Source: Hygrocybe punicea
Taxonomy: Eukaryota > Basidiomycota > Agaricomycetes > Agaricales > Hygrophoraceae
NCBI GenBank assembly: GCA_963556145.1
Contig: OY744472.1
Span: forward strand, 1,240,001 to 1,304,000
DNA length: 64,000 nucleotides
Direction: 5' to 3'
Made by a program: the position numbers and the translations under genes. The notes beneath the pieces were generated by a model, which saw only the letters and a program-made list of their open reading frames with translations, was not told the DNA's origin and did no database searches. Of this stretch, positions 46,801-57,657 are shown one piece after another (within the stretch, counting starts at the first letter, position 1; each line of letters begins with the position of its first letter).

Positions 46801-49800
46801 GAAAGTTTGTGTGTAGGACAATTCATGACAGGTTCTAAAGATGAGGTATCACAGAAAATGGAACAGACAATGTCGAAACCTGAATATCAACCACCAACAT
46901 GTGTCATGCCAGATCCACCATCATATAATTGTTCCATGAATTGTCAATATCACAACAAAAGATCAACATGGTGGCAAAGGTTTCAAGATGTTGTAGATGA
47001 TCTTTTATTGCGATTAAATGTACATAACAGGCATGATGGCAAAAAAAAGCCATACTGTCTTAATTCGAAAGGTGAATGTAAACGACGATTTCCCCATGAT
47101 ATCTTTCAACAAACTTTTGTAGAACCTAACACTGGTGCTCTCAACCTCAAGCATGGTGAACCTTGGATGAACACGGTGACACCTGAAGTTACATATATGC
47201 TACGATGCAATTCTGATGTGACCAGCTTATTATCAGGTACTGCTATAAAGGCCATAGTTGCATACATAACAGATTATATTACAAAATTCTCCTTGAAGAC
47301 CTATAGCATTTTTGAAGTGATAAAAAGTATTTTTGATAAGAATTCCGAAATGATTGGTGGCGACCTAAAAAGAAAAGACAAAGTCAGAAAGCTGTTTACA
47401 CAAATAGTCAATTCACTCACCTCCAAAATGGAAATTGGTGCTCCAATGGCTTCATTATATGTCCTTGGAAATCCTGATCACTACACCAGTCATAAATTCG
47501 TGCCATTCTTTTGGAGATCTTATGTTAAAGAGGTTATCAGTGCATGGTCTGATGAAGAAATTCCTAATATATGTGAAGACCAAAATAATGCACAAAAGGT
47601 TGTTATTGGTAAGAATAATGGCGCATACATTGGACTTTCCAAAGTAAATAATTATATGTTCAGACCCGCCTTGTATGATAATGTATCACTGTATGACTGG
47701 ATACGTCTTGCCACTATGGAACCAAAGAAAAGACGCACCAAAACAAAGACCAAAAGGGCCAGAAAAGAACCAGTGCAAAACCAAATTTTTGACAATCTAG
47801 GCTGTGATGATTTGTCTGACTCTTGCACTGAACCTACTAATGTTGACTATTCCAGTGATGACAACTTGTCTGATGTCGTTGATAATGATATACTCATGGA
47901 GATAGATGAAATTCCAAAACCTGATAGTTTGAATAGACATGCAGGCACAGAAATAGCTGATAAAACAAATGAAGTTGATCTTAATAAATTGACAAAATTT
48001 GAAAATGATTATACTTTACATTCCAATCATCCAAAATATCTTACCCACCATGCCAAAATGAAAGGGAATGATCCTTTCATAGTTCCTAATTTTATTCCGA
48101 ACACTTTGCCAAGGGCTGACTGTGGTGATCGAGAATATTATTGTTGTACAATGTTAACGTTTTTCAAGCCATGGAGAAGTGGCAAAGAACTCAAAAGTAA
48201 ATTACAAACATGGGATAATGCTTTTATAGACCACGAGTTTTCTAAAAAAGAACTAGAGATCATGAAATACTTTGGTCTGCGGTATGAATGTTTGGATGCA
48301 AGAGATGATTTCTCTGCTAAACGTCAGAAGAATAATACTGCAAATATAAGGTATTCATGGGCGACCTCAAACGGTCTTGATGAACTGGATGACATGCACA
48401 ATGCTGAATTTGCATTTAATGGCGACGACTTCAACAACAATATTGATGAAGACAATAACGACACGGAAATACTCCTGAAACTTGGTCAAAAAGGACAAAA
48501 AAGGAAAGATCAAATGCTGATAACTGAAAGAACTTTGAAAAGGTCAGGGTGGCTCGATGATTGTATTGATGGTACCCCAGATATAGGACCGTTGATACCT
48601 ATAGAACCACCTGTAGTACAATCAGCAAAATTGTGGAGAACTGCAGTCCTTGCAAAGAAAAAGGAAATCATCGATGACAGAAATAAAAATTTACCAACAA
48701 ACACAGCAACCATAAATAAATTGGGAAATTTTCAATATAATGATGTCAAGATAGTGGATGCAGCATACATCAACCATATGTTTATTCCTGCAAACAGAGC
48801 TGATCGTCATCTTATTGATGTAACTATCAATGATTACAAGTTGAACACTGACCAAAAGAGAGCATTTCATATCATTGCAAATCACTCTACCTTGATTAAC
48901 GGTTCTGATAAGCTACGCATGTATCTTGGTGGGATGGCAGGCACAGGGAAATCACAAGTCATCAAAGCATTGACTAGTTTTTTTGGTAAACACAACGAAA
49001 ATCATCGATTTGTGGTTCTTGCACCAACCGGTGGTGCTGCTGCCCTTGTAAATGGATCCACATATCACTCCATTCTTGGAATTAATCAGGGAGGATCATC
49101 TCGTTCCCTTGCACAAGTACGTGCCAATCTTGATGGTGTGGATTACATTTTCATTGATGAGGTGTCAATGTTATCTTGCAGAGATATGTATAAAATCAGT
49201 GCTCAGTGTGCAAAAGCACGTGGTGTTTATGATGAACCCTTTGGTGGCATTAATATGATATTTGCAGGAGATTTTGGCCAACTTCCACCAGCTATGAGTG
49301 GTGCTCCTTTATACTCTGGAACCGTTGGTGTCCAAATCAATTCCAGTCAAACTATAGCAAATCAGGAAGCAGCTATAGGCAAAGCTCTTTGGCATCAAAT
49401 AACAACAGTTGTTATATTACGTGAAAATATGAGACAAACCAATCAGTCAGAAGAAGATGTCCAACTGAGGCTTGCTTTGGAAAACATGAGATACAAAGCA
49501 TGTACTCCCAAAGATATTGCATTTCTTCGTACTCGTGTTGCAGGAAAAGGTCCAAATGATCCAAAATTAGCCCAAAAGAAATTCAGGAATGTGTCAGTTA
49601 TAACTGCATTGAATGCACAAAAAGACAAAATCAATGAACTTGGTATTCAACGTTTTGCTGCTGAAAATAGGAGACCATTAACATCATTCTATTCCATAGA
49701 CAGATGGAATGATCCTACTAGTTCCAATAGCAAAAGAAAATCTCATCACATGTCAACAATTTTGGATCCTATTCGACACACAAAGATATTGGAACCTTCA

Positions 49801-51570
49801 CTCCAAAAGCTACTTTGGAGCCAACCACATGCATCATCCTCTGATCATATACCAGGAAGATTGGACTTATGTGTAGGCATGCCAGTGATGCTGAGGAACA
49901 ATGATGCAACAGAGTGCTGCATTACCAAAGGAGCAGAGGGCATAGTTGTGGGTTGGCAGAGTGCAATAGGTCCTGAGCAACAAACTGTACTGGACACTTT
50001 ATTTGTCAGATTATTGAATCCTCCAAAAAAAATTAACATAGAAGGACTTCCTGAAAATGTTGTGCCGATTACAAAACATGTCACTTCCACCATGTGCTCA
50101 TTACCCAATGATGATGTGATATCTTTGTCAAGAGAACAAGTGTTGGTACTACCTAATTTTGCAATGACTGATTATGCATGTCAAGGACGTACTCGTCCTA
50201 ACAATGTAGTTGACCTCAGTAGTTGTAGAAACCACCAATCCTATTATACTTGCTTATCAAGAAGTGCTTCTGCAGCAGGAACTATCATCATGCAAGGCTT
50301 TGATCCTAAAGTAATTACTGGGGGTGCTTCTAGATATCTCAGGCAGGAATTCAGAGAATTAGAACTGCTTGATGAGATTACCAAACTGAAATATCAAGGA
50401 CTCTTACCAGACCATGTCAAGGGAGATCAGCGAAATTCTATCATTGATCAATTTAGAAAATGGAAAGGAAAGTCATATATTCCAAAAAACATTCATCATG
50501 CTATCGCATGGAAAGCCACGGAGCAACTAAATCAATACACAACACAGCCCTCTCCATGGCAATTAATTAAACATATGAACAAAAATCAAAAGGCAGATTT
50601 CAGAAACCTCAACTTTGTTCCTGCAAAAGGAACTGTTCCAATCACTGTCACTCATAAAAATTCGACGGCCAATGTATTGCAAAATAAAAAACGAAAATTA
50701 CAACAAGTTGTAAGTTCATCTTCCATAGTGAAAAAAAGACGAAAAACAAGTACTATTGAATTAAATGAACCAAAAGGGTTTATATGGGATGCGGAAGATT
50801 GGAGCTGTGCTTATGATTCACTCTTTACAATATTACTAGCAATATGGAATGAAGATCCATCAAGTTGGAAAAAAAGATTCAATAGCATCAATGAAATATT
50901 AAAGATTTTGAGCTTAGGATTCAAACGATCCAAGAATCACACAACAGATTTAGAAACAGTTAGAAATACAATCAGATATTTATTGCATCAAGATAAACCC
51001 GAAATATTTCCTTATGGTCAAGTTGGCATTGCCATAAGTGATTTGGCCCATTATATAATGAAAGCAAATGAACCAATGACTTCAACTTGTCTTAAATGTA
51101 TCAATTGTGAAAACATAACCATTCTGGAAAATGATAGATGTGACGCCATCTTTCATTGTTCATATTCATTTTCTGGAACAATCTCAACATGTCTTGCTCA
51201 AATCATAGTTAATAGACAACGGCACAAATGTCAATTGTGTTGGGGAGAGATTACTAAATTTATTGCATTTAACAAAATTCCACCTCTAATCATGTTTACA
51301 GTTGACTCTATTGAGAATTTAATAATTAGTCAAGTTATAAACTTGTCAATTGATGACATATCCACTGCTTACACATTGAGAGGAATTGTGTACTTTGGTG
51401 ATGCACATTTTACTGCCCGCATATTCATCAACAGTATGGTATGGTTTCATGATGGTATATCAACCAGATCAATTTGTATTAATGAAGGTGATATAGATGA
51501 CTTTTCAAATATTAATTTATTGTCATGTAATGGTAATAATGCTGTACTGTTTATATATGCTCAATCTTAA
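43831..51570 (+). CDS. Helitron Rep/helicase with C-terminal USP-like domain (2579 aa)
   Basis: One uninterrupted frame. In order: a Cys/His zinc-finger-like segment (about residues 328-355); a DUF6570-like Cys-rich block (about 470-540, KYALANGLWMGRIP); the Helitron Rep nuclease with HUH pair His955/His957 and the two-tyrosine motif Tyr1145/Tyr1149; a PIF1-family helicase with Walker A GMAGTGKS (near 1703), Walker B Asp1776-Glu1777 and a late YACQGRT motif (2115). Rep nicks and joins single strands; the helicase unwinds for rolling-circle transposition. The last 270 residues carry WSCAYDS (Cys2326), two C-x2-C pairs, and DAHFTAR...WFHDG (His2526, Asp2541), the layout of a ubiquitin-specific protease. 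All key residues are present, so activity is plausible. The first ATG is used; an upstream exon is not excluded. Confidence 0.9.
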   Translation: MNPHNIIRVCIACLTYLYFLANATLFPQLCQDKLMYISPEPISCPVISTLTQELGVFQRKLIEHELAPDQGDATILMQINATLYVKIIGITKETKDNLTVDPLFVWTTFKNSAFKMRIRSIQYARRYFLPPKYLFALYCLLKPITVQCRCKMIKVLLMRSLLRRHDFKTYLFHCITSSLSHATLLWTTLCFIIRHSRSNIIVFNLNLFGHLFKSLYINFVHRYDYIGGGKRIPTFKFSFLQSFMLPSNNINHDSDILFEYVGHIDEQTANTLYEDRKTYACVKMPLHELLPNLTVKDIGEITTIHGIYLTLRRLHGQDLSVALMRHNCSACDTHVSIFHVHDIKSHKDLCKQWYRRQKMTETNECGKEETQAQMKEELDKSDEQLFPPPPPSIELKETIISNWCRDTSPECFQESGCAVCGQLVALKNMSLLSKTKVNLKILTRDNMGITRCERYHCSDPIEDIKGPVLDDTCKWICKPCVLSLNKGQTPKYALANGLWMGRIPAQLQNLTFAEQLLIARVRHNKCIVRVSSGMHKMKANAIMFQNPTPKIYQRLPPTIKELDEVLAFIFTGPARPTPEDMERTPLLVRRRRVSAALEWLKLNHMDYYDLDISYENLAQYPDHGIPVVVAYRPADTNKEPEATSAFDNEVEDGVEDGPCPFVVSGVTGENLDITSPKALIARATKHLIDDHGGVLAISHARNPESFFNNPQLYPMMFPCLFPYGLGGISSIDNDVLSISDMMHKRHLLMYHDKRFQTDPYFPLIAFNQEQIKDSTTGGYLLTNKHNFNDIANRLMNINTAVLDDLSKRLSRGDRVKPDTSEEKACYKLISDLDHVAGQVKGSITNKKYMRNEIWSLISYIGAPTWFITFAPADINHPLCLYYADNKEKFYPKLRLPQDCYKLIANNPVAGARFFHFTTEMFIKHILGINESHPGLYGNTSGYYATVEEQGRLTLHLHMLLWIKGCLTPQEIRDKIMGENSDFQKRLVEYLESLCVGQFMTGSKDEVSQKMEQTMSKPEYQPPTCVMPDPPSYNCSMNCQYHNKRSTWWQRFQDVVDDLLLRLNVHNRHDGKKKPYCLNSKGECKRRFPHDIFQQTFVEPNTGALNLKHGEPWMNTVTPEVTYMLRCNSDVTSLLSGTAIKAIVAYITDYITKFSLKTYSIFEVIKSIFDKNSEMIGGDLKRKDKVRKLFTQIVNSLTSKMEIGAPMASLYVLGNPDHYTSHKFVPFFWRSYVKEVISAWSDEEIPNICEDQNNAQKVVIGKNNGAYIGLSKVNNYMFRPALYDNVSLYDWIRLATMEPKKRRTKTKTKRARKEPVQNQIFDNLGCDDLSDSCTEPTNVDYSSDDNLSDVVDNDILMEIDEIPKPDSLNRHAGTEIADKTNEVDLNKLTKFENDYTLHSNHPKYLTHHAKMKGNDPFIVPNFIPNTLPRADCGDREYYCCTMLTFFKPWRSGKELKSKLQTWDNAFIDHEFSKKELEIMKYFGLRYECLDARDDFSAKRQKNNTANIRYSWATSNGLDELDDMHNAEFAFNGDDFNNNIDEDNNDTEILLKLGQKGQKRKDQMLITERTLKRSGWLDDCIDGTPDIGPLIPIEPPVVQSAKLWRTAVLAKKKEIIDDRNKNLPTNTATINKLGNFQYNDVKIVDAAYINHMFIPANRADRHLIDVTINDYKLNTDQKRAFHIIANHSTLINGSDKLRMYLGGMAGTGKSQVIKALTSFFGKHNENHRFVVLAPTGGAAALVNGSTYHSILGINQGGSSRSLAQVRANLDGVDYIFIDEVSMLSCRDMYKISAQCAKARGVYDEPFGGINMIFAGDFGQLPPAMSGAPLYSGTVGVQINSSQTIANQEAAIGKALWHQITTVVILRENMRQTNQSEEDVQLRLALENMRYKACTPKDIAFLRTRVAGKGPNDPKLAQKKFRNVSVITALNAQKDKINELGIQRFAAENRRPLTSFYSIDRWNDPTSSNSKRKSHHMSTILDPIRHTKILEPSLQKLLWSQPHASSSDHIPGRLDLCVGMPVMLRNNDATECCITKGAEGIVVGWQSAIGPEQQTVLDTLFVRLLNPPKKINIEGLPENVVPITKHVTSTMCSLPNDDVISLSREQVLVLPNFAMTDYACQGRTRPNNVVDLSSCRNHQSYYTCLSRSASAAGTIIMQGFDPKVITGGASRYLRQEFRELELLDEITKLKYQGLLPDHVKGDQRNSIIDQFRKWKGKSYIPKNIHHAIAWKATEQLNQYTTQPSPWQLIKHMNKNQKADFRNLNFVPAKGTVPITVTHKNSTANVLQNKKRKLQQVVSSSSIVKKRRKTSTIELNEPKGFIWDAEDWSCAYDSLFTILLAIWNEDPSSWKKRFNSINEILKILSLGFKRSKNHTTDLETVRNTIRYLLHQDKPEIFPYGQVGIAISDLAHYIMKANEPMTSTCLKCINCENITILENDRCDAIFHCSYSFSGTISTCLAQIIVNRQRHKCQLCWGEITKFIAFNKIPPLIMFTVDSIENLIISQVINLSIDDISTAYTLRGIVYFGDAHFTARIFINSMVWFHDGISTRSICINEGDIDDFSNINLLSCNGNNAVLFIYAQS

Positions 51571-51594
51571 TATGTGTTCTCTTGCTAAAAGAAG

Positions 51595-51639
51595 GGACGA
51601 GTAACATGCCATGCAAAGCAATGGCCCACACCCCACTAG
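51595..51639 (+). mobile_element. Helitron 3' terminus
   Basis: Just after the stop codon: hairpin GCCATGCAAAGCAATGGC (51608-51625; 7-bp stem with one bulge), spacer of about ten bases and terminal CTAG (51636-51639) followed by T. This matches the Helitron rule of a subterminal hairpin and CTRR end inserted between A and T. The same end occurs at 2391-2438. Confidence 0.9.
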
Positions 51640-51799
51640 TACATGAACAGTGCTTCTTGATGTAAATAATAAGAAAATAGCTTCCAGCATTAAGAGGGAT
51701 GGCAGGGGCAGATGCATGCAAAGATTTGAGCCTGCTGGCAGACTCCTGGAGTGACCAGAGTGATTGCACATCCATCACTCACATTGAACATTTTTTATT
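51640..51799. other. Spacer
   Basis: Nothing recognised. Confidence 0.4.
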
Positions 51800-51985
51800 T
51801 TTGAATTCAGTGTTTTTGGAACTTTGTACACTGTGAACATCTAGAAATTACATTCACACTCTCATATCTCAAAATGCTAAGCTGAAGGTTGAGTATTGCA
51901 CGAGATATGATGATTTGAAGTTGGAGGTTTGCAAAAATGTGTGACTGTGACATTGGCAAAGTCACATGCAAAATCCAATAAGTCA
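51800..51985. repeat. Dispersed repeat, inverted relative to 18490-18665
   Basis: Reverse complement of the repeat at 18490-18665, sharing GGTTTGCAAAAATGTGT and GATATGATGATTTGAAGTTG. No coding. Confidence 0.65.
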
Positions 51986-52029
51986 GTGATTATTGGATGA
52001 TGAATGAAACTATCTTATGACAGAGTAGA

Positions 52030-52310
52030 TGGTAGGTGGAAGATCTGAAAACCTGCCCCAAACCTCTAGCTAGAGAGAAAGTATATATCCAAGTCTACCT
52101 CAATATACAAGGAGGCCTGAAACCTGCCCAACCCTCTAGTTAGAGGGAAAGAAAGACCGATAGTCTCCTCCACTCAAAATATGTTTAAGTCAAAAATATA
52201 TCTACCTGAATATAGCAAGAGGCCTGCACCCCTGCCTAACCCCTCATGTTAGAGGGAGGCAGAGACCTATATCCTCCCTCTAATATGAGGGGTTAGGTGG
52301 GATTCACAGG
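52030..52310. repeat. Tandem repeat block, inverted relative to 8765-9123
   Basis: Reverse complement of the block at 8765-9123 with one unit fewer. It lies immediately beside a gene fragment (52311-52702), which appears truncated at this point. Confidence 0.7.
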
Positions 52311-52702
52311 TGATCAAACTCCTCGTTGAGATCCCAGACATTTGCAAATGAATTATATCTCTTTTGTGTCATAAGTACATAACTCCAAACATCCTTGATA
52401 GTGTTTCTAGTTATGGGTGTTCAGATACAATAACTGTCTACTAATTCCCACATGAAACATAACAGGTCGTTCTTGCCTGGGTAAGAAAAGGAAGCCTGCC
52501 CTTTTTCATGATCTAGGCAGGATCGATGCTGTGATTCCCTTGCTTGTGCTGCAATTGCAGCATGCTCAACTTCCTTTCTCGCAAAATAATCTTGCCAATG
52601 TTCACCGGGATGCTGACCAGTGCCTTTGATTATGGGGGGAATTTTGGTTGAATAGGTGAAGAAACATTGGTCAGAGCATCTATGGATGGAGAAGGTGGTC
52701 AT
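52311..52702 (-). pseudogene. Fragment of a mushroom repeat-family gene
   Basis: The minus-strand frame includes HPGEHWQDYFARKEVEHAAI, a helical basic region, FSYPGKN, then WELVDSYC and, after an in-frame TGA (complement of 52431-52433), TPITRNTIKDVWSYVLM and RYNSFANVWDLNEEFD. The motif order resembles many-copy hypothetical proteins in mushrooms (recollection, unchecked). It ends against the repeat block at 52310. Function unknown. Confidence 0.45.
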
Positions 52703-53117
52703 GCAGAATTGTCTGCAGCCCTTTGCAAGGCTAGCGAGTTGTGTGCTCGTCAGGCTATCTCGATTTCAGAGGATAGTGGTCAGTGTTTCTCTAATCTACC
52801 ATCAGCCGATGTCAAGGGTGAACCAATTTTCCCCCACAAAAACCAGAGTACAAATATGAGGTGTGCGCATTAATGAGGGCACTATTTGAGAAAGACAATA
52901 GGCACATCACAGTTGGTTAAATCCTTTTTGTCACATTTTCAAATCAATTACACGAAAGATATTAGTTGTGTTCATTACAAGTAGAGATAAAAAATACTCT
53001 GAAATCATCATAATAATGAAAGCTTCTTTCTTCTTTTTTTTCTGGGTTATGAATAAGGAGTGGAGGTTATTTAAGGGTACAAACAGAAAAACCTAATATT
53101 CGGAACATGACTACTCA
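52703..53117. other. Stretch without a confident gene
   Basis: A short plus-strand frame at 52667-52873 has ordinary composition but no domain or support; otherwise AT-rich sequence. Confidence 0.35.
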
Positions 53118-56100
53118 TCACCATGGATCATCTTCTGGGGCCTCTAAGCCATTGGAAAATGTCACAAATGTGTCCCGCCTATATCCCAAGTGTCTGTTAC
53201 GCAGCGCATTGAGAACACTCAGGTTAGGTCCAACTGTCACAATTTCCATGGCAGTGTTGGCCAAACCTGTGGCAGTCGAAGGGGTTGGAGTTAGAGGAGC
53301 CACAGTCACAGGTGTTGTGGGTTGGGCATTGAGAGTAGATCCAGAAGGTGGAACAGTTGGGTGGGGTTCAGGCACAAGTGGCCGAACAGCCTGAGATGGA
53401 GTTGGAAGCAAGTCAGTCTGGAGTAACACACCAGTGGTAGCAGCAATGGGCAAACTATCAGGATCTGAGTCAGAGTCCATGCTGACGACACTATATGCTA
53501 TTTGGTGAAGATCAGCTTAGTCAATTACTATTAATCATGTTGATCCTTACCCCTCGCCACTCCAGCCTTCTGTTTTCCTGCCCACTTGGAGCCACTTGTG
53601 TGAGAATTATCTGCATTACTCTTCCCTAACCCCCTTTCAGTCTTAGTCTTTACAATGGCCTGGGCTACCTTACATTTTTTAACAGATGATTCATTGTTCC
53701 AAGTTTTGCAATCAGAATCAGAAAGAAAGTCGGATTTGAAGTCGTCATCACTGCTCAAGCGAGAGTCGGTGTCTGGAACCCAATCATTAGAGTAAACAGA
53801 GTATGGTATCGGATGAATTGACACTACAATAACATAAGTCGATGGCAGGAAGAGCACAGGAAAACTCACTGATATGAATCTTCCTGTTGGAAACCTTTTG
53901 ATTCAAGCTACCAAGGTATTGAGATACCTCCATACCATCAGGTAAATCGACTGGAGAGAGAGATAAGCGATTGTGAGTCTTGATAAGCAAATGCCAATGA
54001 AGTTCTGATGTCATCGTTGGGAAATTCTTGTTGAGGTAACTGTATGCCTGTGGGAACAGTGACCAGAACCAAGTATCAAATCAGTAGGCATCCCATCCTT
54101 GGAAACTGAGAGGAGTGCAGAGGCCATTCACTGCCCAGATTCCACTTCTCCATGTTCACTTGGACCTCATCCCTAGGAGCAAACGCAGTATAGCACAACT
54201 TACTACCCTTCATATCAGAGTGGATGTGAATGAGATCTTGGATAACAAGAGGACAATTGTACTCACCATCCCTTGCAGCATGAAGATTACTTGTCCCATC
54301 ACGATTTTGACTGCTTTGTCAGCCAAAGAAGACTGGCCAGATCCAGATGCAACAGCATTCTTGCCTTGCTAGAGCTGCCAGTCAGTGAGAGAGTGAATAA
54401 CAAAATCAACGGTCAAGTATAAGGCATGTCACGACTCTGGGTAACCTGCGGGTCACAATGGGTTTACCCATGGGAAAACTTGTGGGTATCTTACTCATGA
54501 GTATTATTTACCTGTTGCCTGAAATACTCACAGATCTGGGTGTCACATATTATCCCTCAGGTACCTGTGTGAGTACTCACGGGTCACAGCCAAAACTCAT
54601 CCCCTGTAGATACTCAAATGTTTAATTTTTGTGCCAATTTTTGTGTATGAAATCACGGGAACTTAGATCATGTGATCTTAAACAAAGATGCGAAACGTCG
54701 ACTCAACAACTTGAATAACAGCAACACTATACTAATTCTTTTTTTTAGATGACAACAACACTGACACGAGCACAACACATCACAGCGCACAAGAGGCCAT
54801 GTCGGCCCCACTCATTAACGTGCCAACAACAACAACAACAACAACACAATGAGAAGGCAGGAAAGACACCAGCCAGAGAGGTGGTGCGCCTCTGGCTGTC
54901 AGGTACGTCTCACCGTCATTTATATCATTGCTGATGCCGTGCTTTTTAGATTCATACTTTTCTTTCTTACACGACGACGACATTGTCAACTCAACTCAAC
55001 GATGACACAATGGCAAGCCAGGCCATTCAAGTTGGGTCGGCCATGACCACGGCGCGCTCACCACAGTGGCACACTCACCACAACGACGTGCTCACCATGA
55101 CGGCACGCTCATGACGACGCACTCACCACAACTACAACAACGTCGACGTCGGCTCTGGCCCAGTGGCCAGGCCGTTCTGGTGACAATTGTGGGCATTGGC
55201 AGGTGCGTCAAGAAGCCGAGGGCTGCCATGGTGTCGCAAAACAAACCAGCCACGTCAATTGACGTGTGCTGGGTGTTTGCGACAACATTGGGCATTCCCT
55301 AGCTCCAAAAAACCAGGGGACCGTGGGTTTGAACCGACGGGTACAGGACCATGGGACAGAATGGACGGGTATGTGTTATACCCGTTATGGGTGCAGGTTC
55401 AGCGGGTATGGGTGCGGTGTTGGCCGTGCCAACCCGTCACGAATGCAACAGCAACAGCTGCGGCAGTGGCACGGTGCCGCTGAAGGTCCCCCCTCTTCCC
55501 CACTCCTCCCAACTCCTCACAACCCCAGGCCCACATCAGTTGACGTGGCACTGTGACTTGCGAGGAAATTTGAGGGTGGAGGAGGATGGTTCACGGTCCA
55601 AAGTGCGTCAAGCCCCAGGTCACCTGCGAGTACCCATGGATCCGTGGGTAGCCGACCCGTGGATCCGAGTCCAGTGGATTGAAAAACCCACACCGATCTG
55701 GGTAAGTAAATTTTGATGAAAAAACTCGCGAGTTTGGATCCGGATCACCCACGAGTGCACTCGTGACATGCCTTAGGAGCGAGATCACTAACCCCATAAC
55801 ATAGCCTCCATGGCAAAAGCTATGAAGTATGCTTGGTCAACATTGAATGCCATGATATCACTGGGAGAAGCAACACTGGTGAAACTCTCAGGTTTATATG
55901 CATCTGATGAAGGCCAAGTTTAATCCTTCAATGGATGTTTGTTCAGCTTGGTGACAGTAAGGTACCCATGATAACGAAATGGTAGAAATACACGAGTTGT
56001 GGATGACCATGTTCCTAGTAACACCAAAGATCATGCAAACAAAATTGCATGTGGAAGCCAGATTTCCCTTGGAAGCTAGGCTGCTTGATTTTACCCCATT

Positions 56101-56541
56101 AAGGGCCATGAAAAAGAGGTCCTCACCGGCTTGAGATTGGAAAGGATTGGCATGGCAGGCAACCTTGACCACGGAGTGTCAGATGTTTTGCACTTGATCT
56201 TCAGCAATACAATCCTGTAAGTACTCCTCACCAGAATTATCAGCCTCGCTATCCTCACACTCCAAATTATCTAGCCAAAATTCTTCAGCATTGTCATCCT
56301 CAGGCTGACCAGCACTGGTCTGTGCAGGGTCTCTGGTAGTAGGCCATCCATTGACTCCATAGTACCAGTTCGGAATATCTGGATGAACCTTGTCCATAGG
56401 ATGAGCATTCACTCCATGTGATGACTTTCCCAGTAGACGTAGATCCTGAATCAACTTATCTAAGTAAATTATCTTTGAGAGCATTTTTCTTACTGTTGGG
56501 CTTTGGTCCTGAGTTTGACCACCCAAAATTGGATGCAAATT
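53118..56541 (-). pseudogene. Relic of a mushroom repeat-family gene split by a hAT-like element
   Basis: Minus-strand pieces. Upstream part 56541-56179: MHPILGGQTQDQSPTVRKML, YYGVNGWPTTRDPAQ and an acidic tail. Beyond the element at 54420-55775 comes a decayed stretch (about 54405-54030; KIVMGQVIFMLQGMVS) and then TSELHWHLLIKTHNRLSLSP with DLPDGMEVSQYLGSLNQKVS (about 54014-53870). Further exons at 53869-53531 and 53480-53118 are Ser/Asp/Pro-rich. Stops and frameshifts are frequent upstream. No enzymatic motif recognised. Whether the part before the hAT-like element belongs to the same gene is inferred from strand and position only. Confidence 0.4.
54420..55775. mobile_element. hAT-like non-autonomous element
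   Basis: Ends are inverted repeats (TAAGGCATGTCACGA on both). Inside are ACCTGCGGGTCAC/ACTCGCGGG-type subterminal repeats, an (ACA)n array near 54826-54847, and the palindrome CACGTCAATTGACGTG near 55251. The flanks do not match as an 8-bp duplication (GTCAAGTA versus GGAGCGAG), so there was loss, rearrangement or recombination between elements. No transposase. Confidence 0.7.
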
Positions 56542-57340
56542 CCATTGATCTTGGAAATCCTGGCAGTCGTCATTGATACCTGTGAGATAGAGTTGATGAA
56601 GTAGCCAGAGGTGATGTGGATTTTTGCGGTGTAGATGCGGGTTCGGGGTGGCTGTGGAACAATAAAGAAATGATCCTAACCTAGGGTGTCAGCGTAGAAG
56701 TGACTGTGGATAATCAGTGTCGGGGATAATAGTAAAGGAAATGGAAATAGAAGTAAAATATGATGCTGCCATGTAAAACTGGACAAATAAAGATAAATCT
56801 GGTGATGAACGGAATGAAAACGGGCAAATAACAATGAACCCGATGATGCCGATGATGCTGACGATGTCGGGTACGGTGGGTCGGGTTGGGTTGGGTTGGG
56901 TCGGGTCGGAAACGATGAACGATTAATAGAACAAGGATAAAGATGACGACATGAACTATGAAAAGCTAAGGGTCTACGAGGATGAGGACTTGAAGGGACT
57001 TAAAACATGATTCTGACTATGAGAAAATGGGGACTAAGGGTATCTTTTTTTTTGTATGGTCGTCGGGGACCATTTTTATAGTACATGAGTGGGTAGTCTA
57101 CTTTCAGACATGTCTATTTCGGCCAATGGTAAACTACAAAGAAAGGTTGGAATGGGGATGTAAAAGGGGGGTTGCAATGCGACAGAGACAGGAAAATGGA
57201 AGGGAAAACAAATACCCAAGGAAAAGATCTAAAATGTCCTACATATCTCTGAAAGGACGAGGGGATGGGTATATAATGCAAGTCTGAAGTCAGGGATTGA
57301 GTCCAATGAGATCCGTCTCCTATAATTAGAACTCCGTGTT
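56542..57340. repeat. Gene-free stretch with a GGGTT array
   Basis: Contains GGGTCGGGTTGGGTTGGG-type repeats at about 56877-56909 and GATGATGC/GATGCTGACGATG repeats just before. This could be the decayed 5' part of the LTR element ending at 59003, but no LTR was found here. Confidence 0.45.
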
Positions 57341-57657
57341 ATGTTTCCAACTCCGCTTCCAACCCCGATGCCCATTCCGATACCCACCATGACGATTCTA
57401 CACTGCACACCTTCCTTTTTCATTTCTTTTTGTCCTTTGTCTTCCTTTCAACATCATCGTTTCTTCATTTGGACATCCTTGTATTTTCTTATTCTTGTTC
57501 TCTTTTTGTCCCTGCTTCTAGAACAATCCAGACCGACCATGGACATATCCCACGTGACCTTGTTGTACCTGAATAGTCTCCTTGCCGATGGACGTCACCG
57601 ACATTGTCTTTTCCCTTCGATATCTTGTTTACGCTATCCCACGACAAACCGATCACA

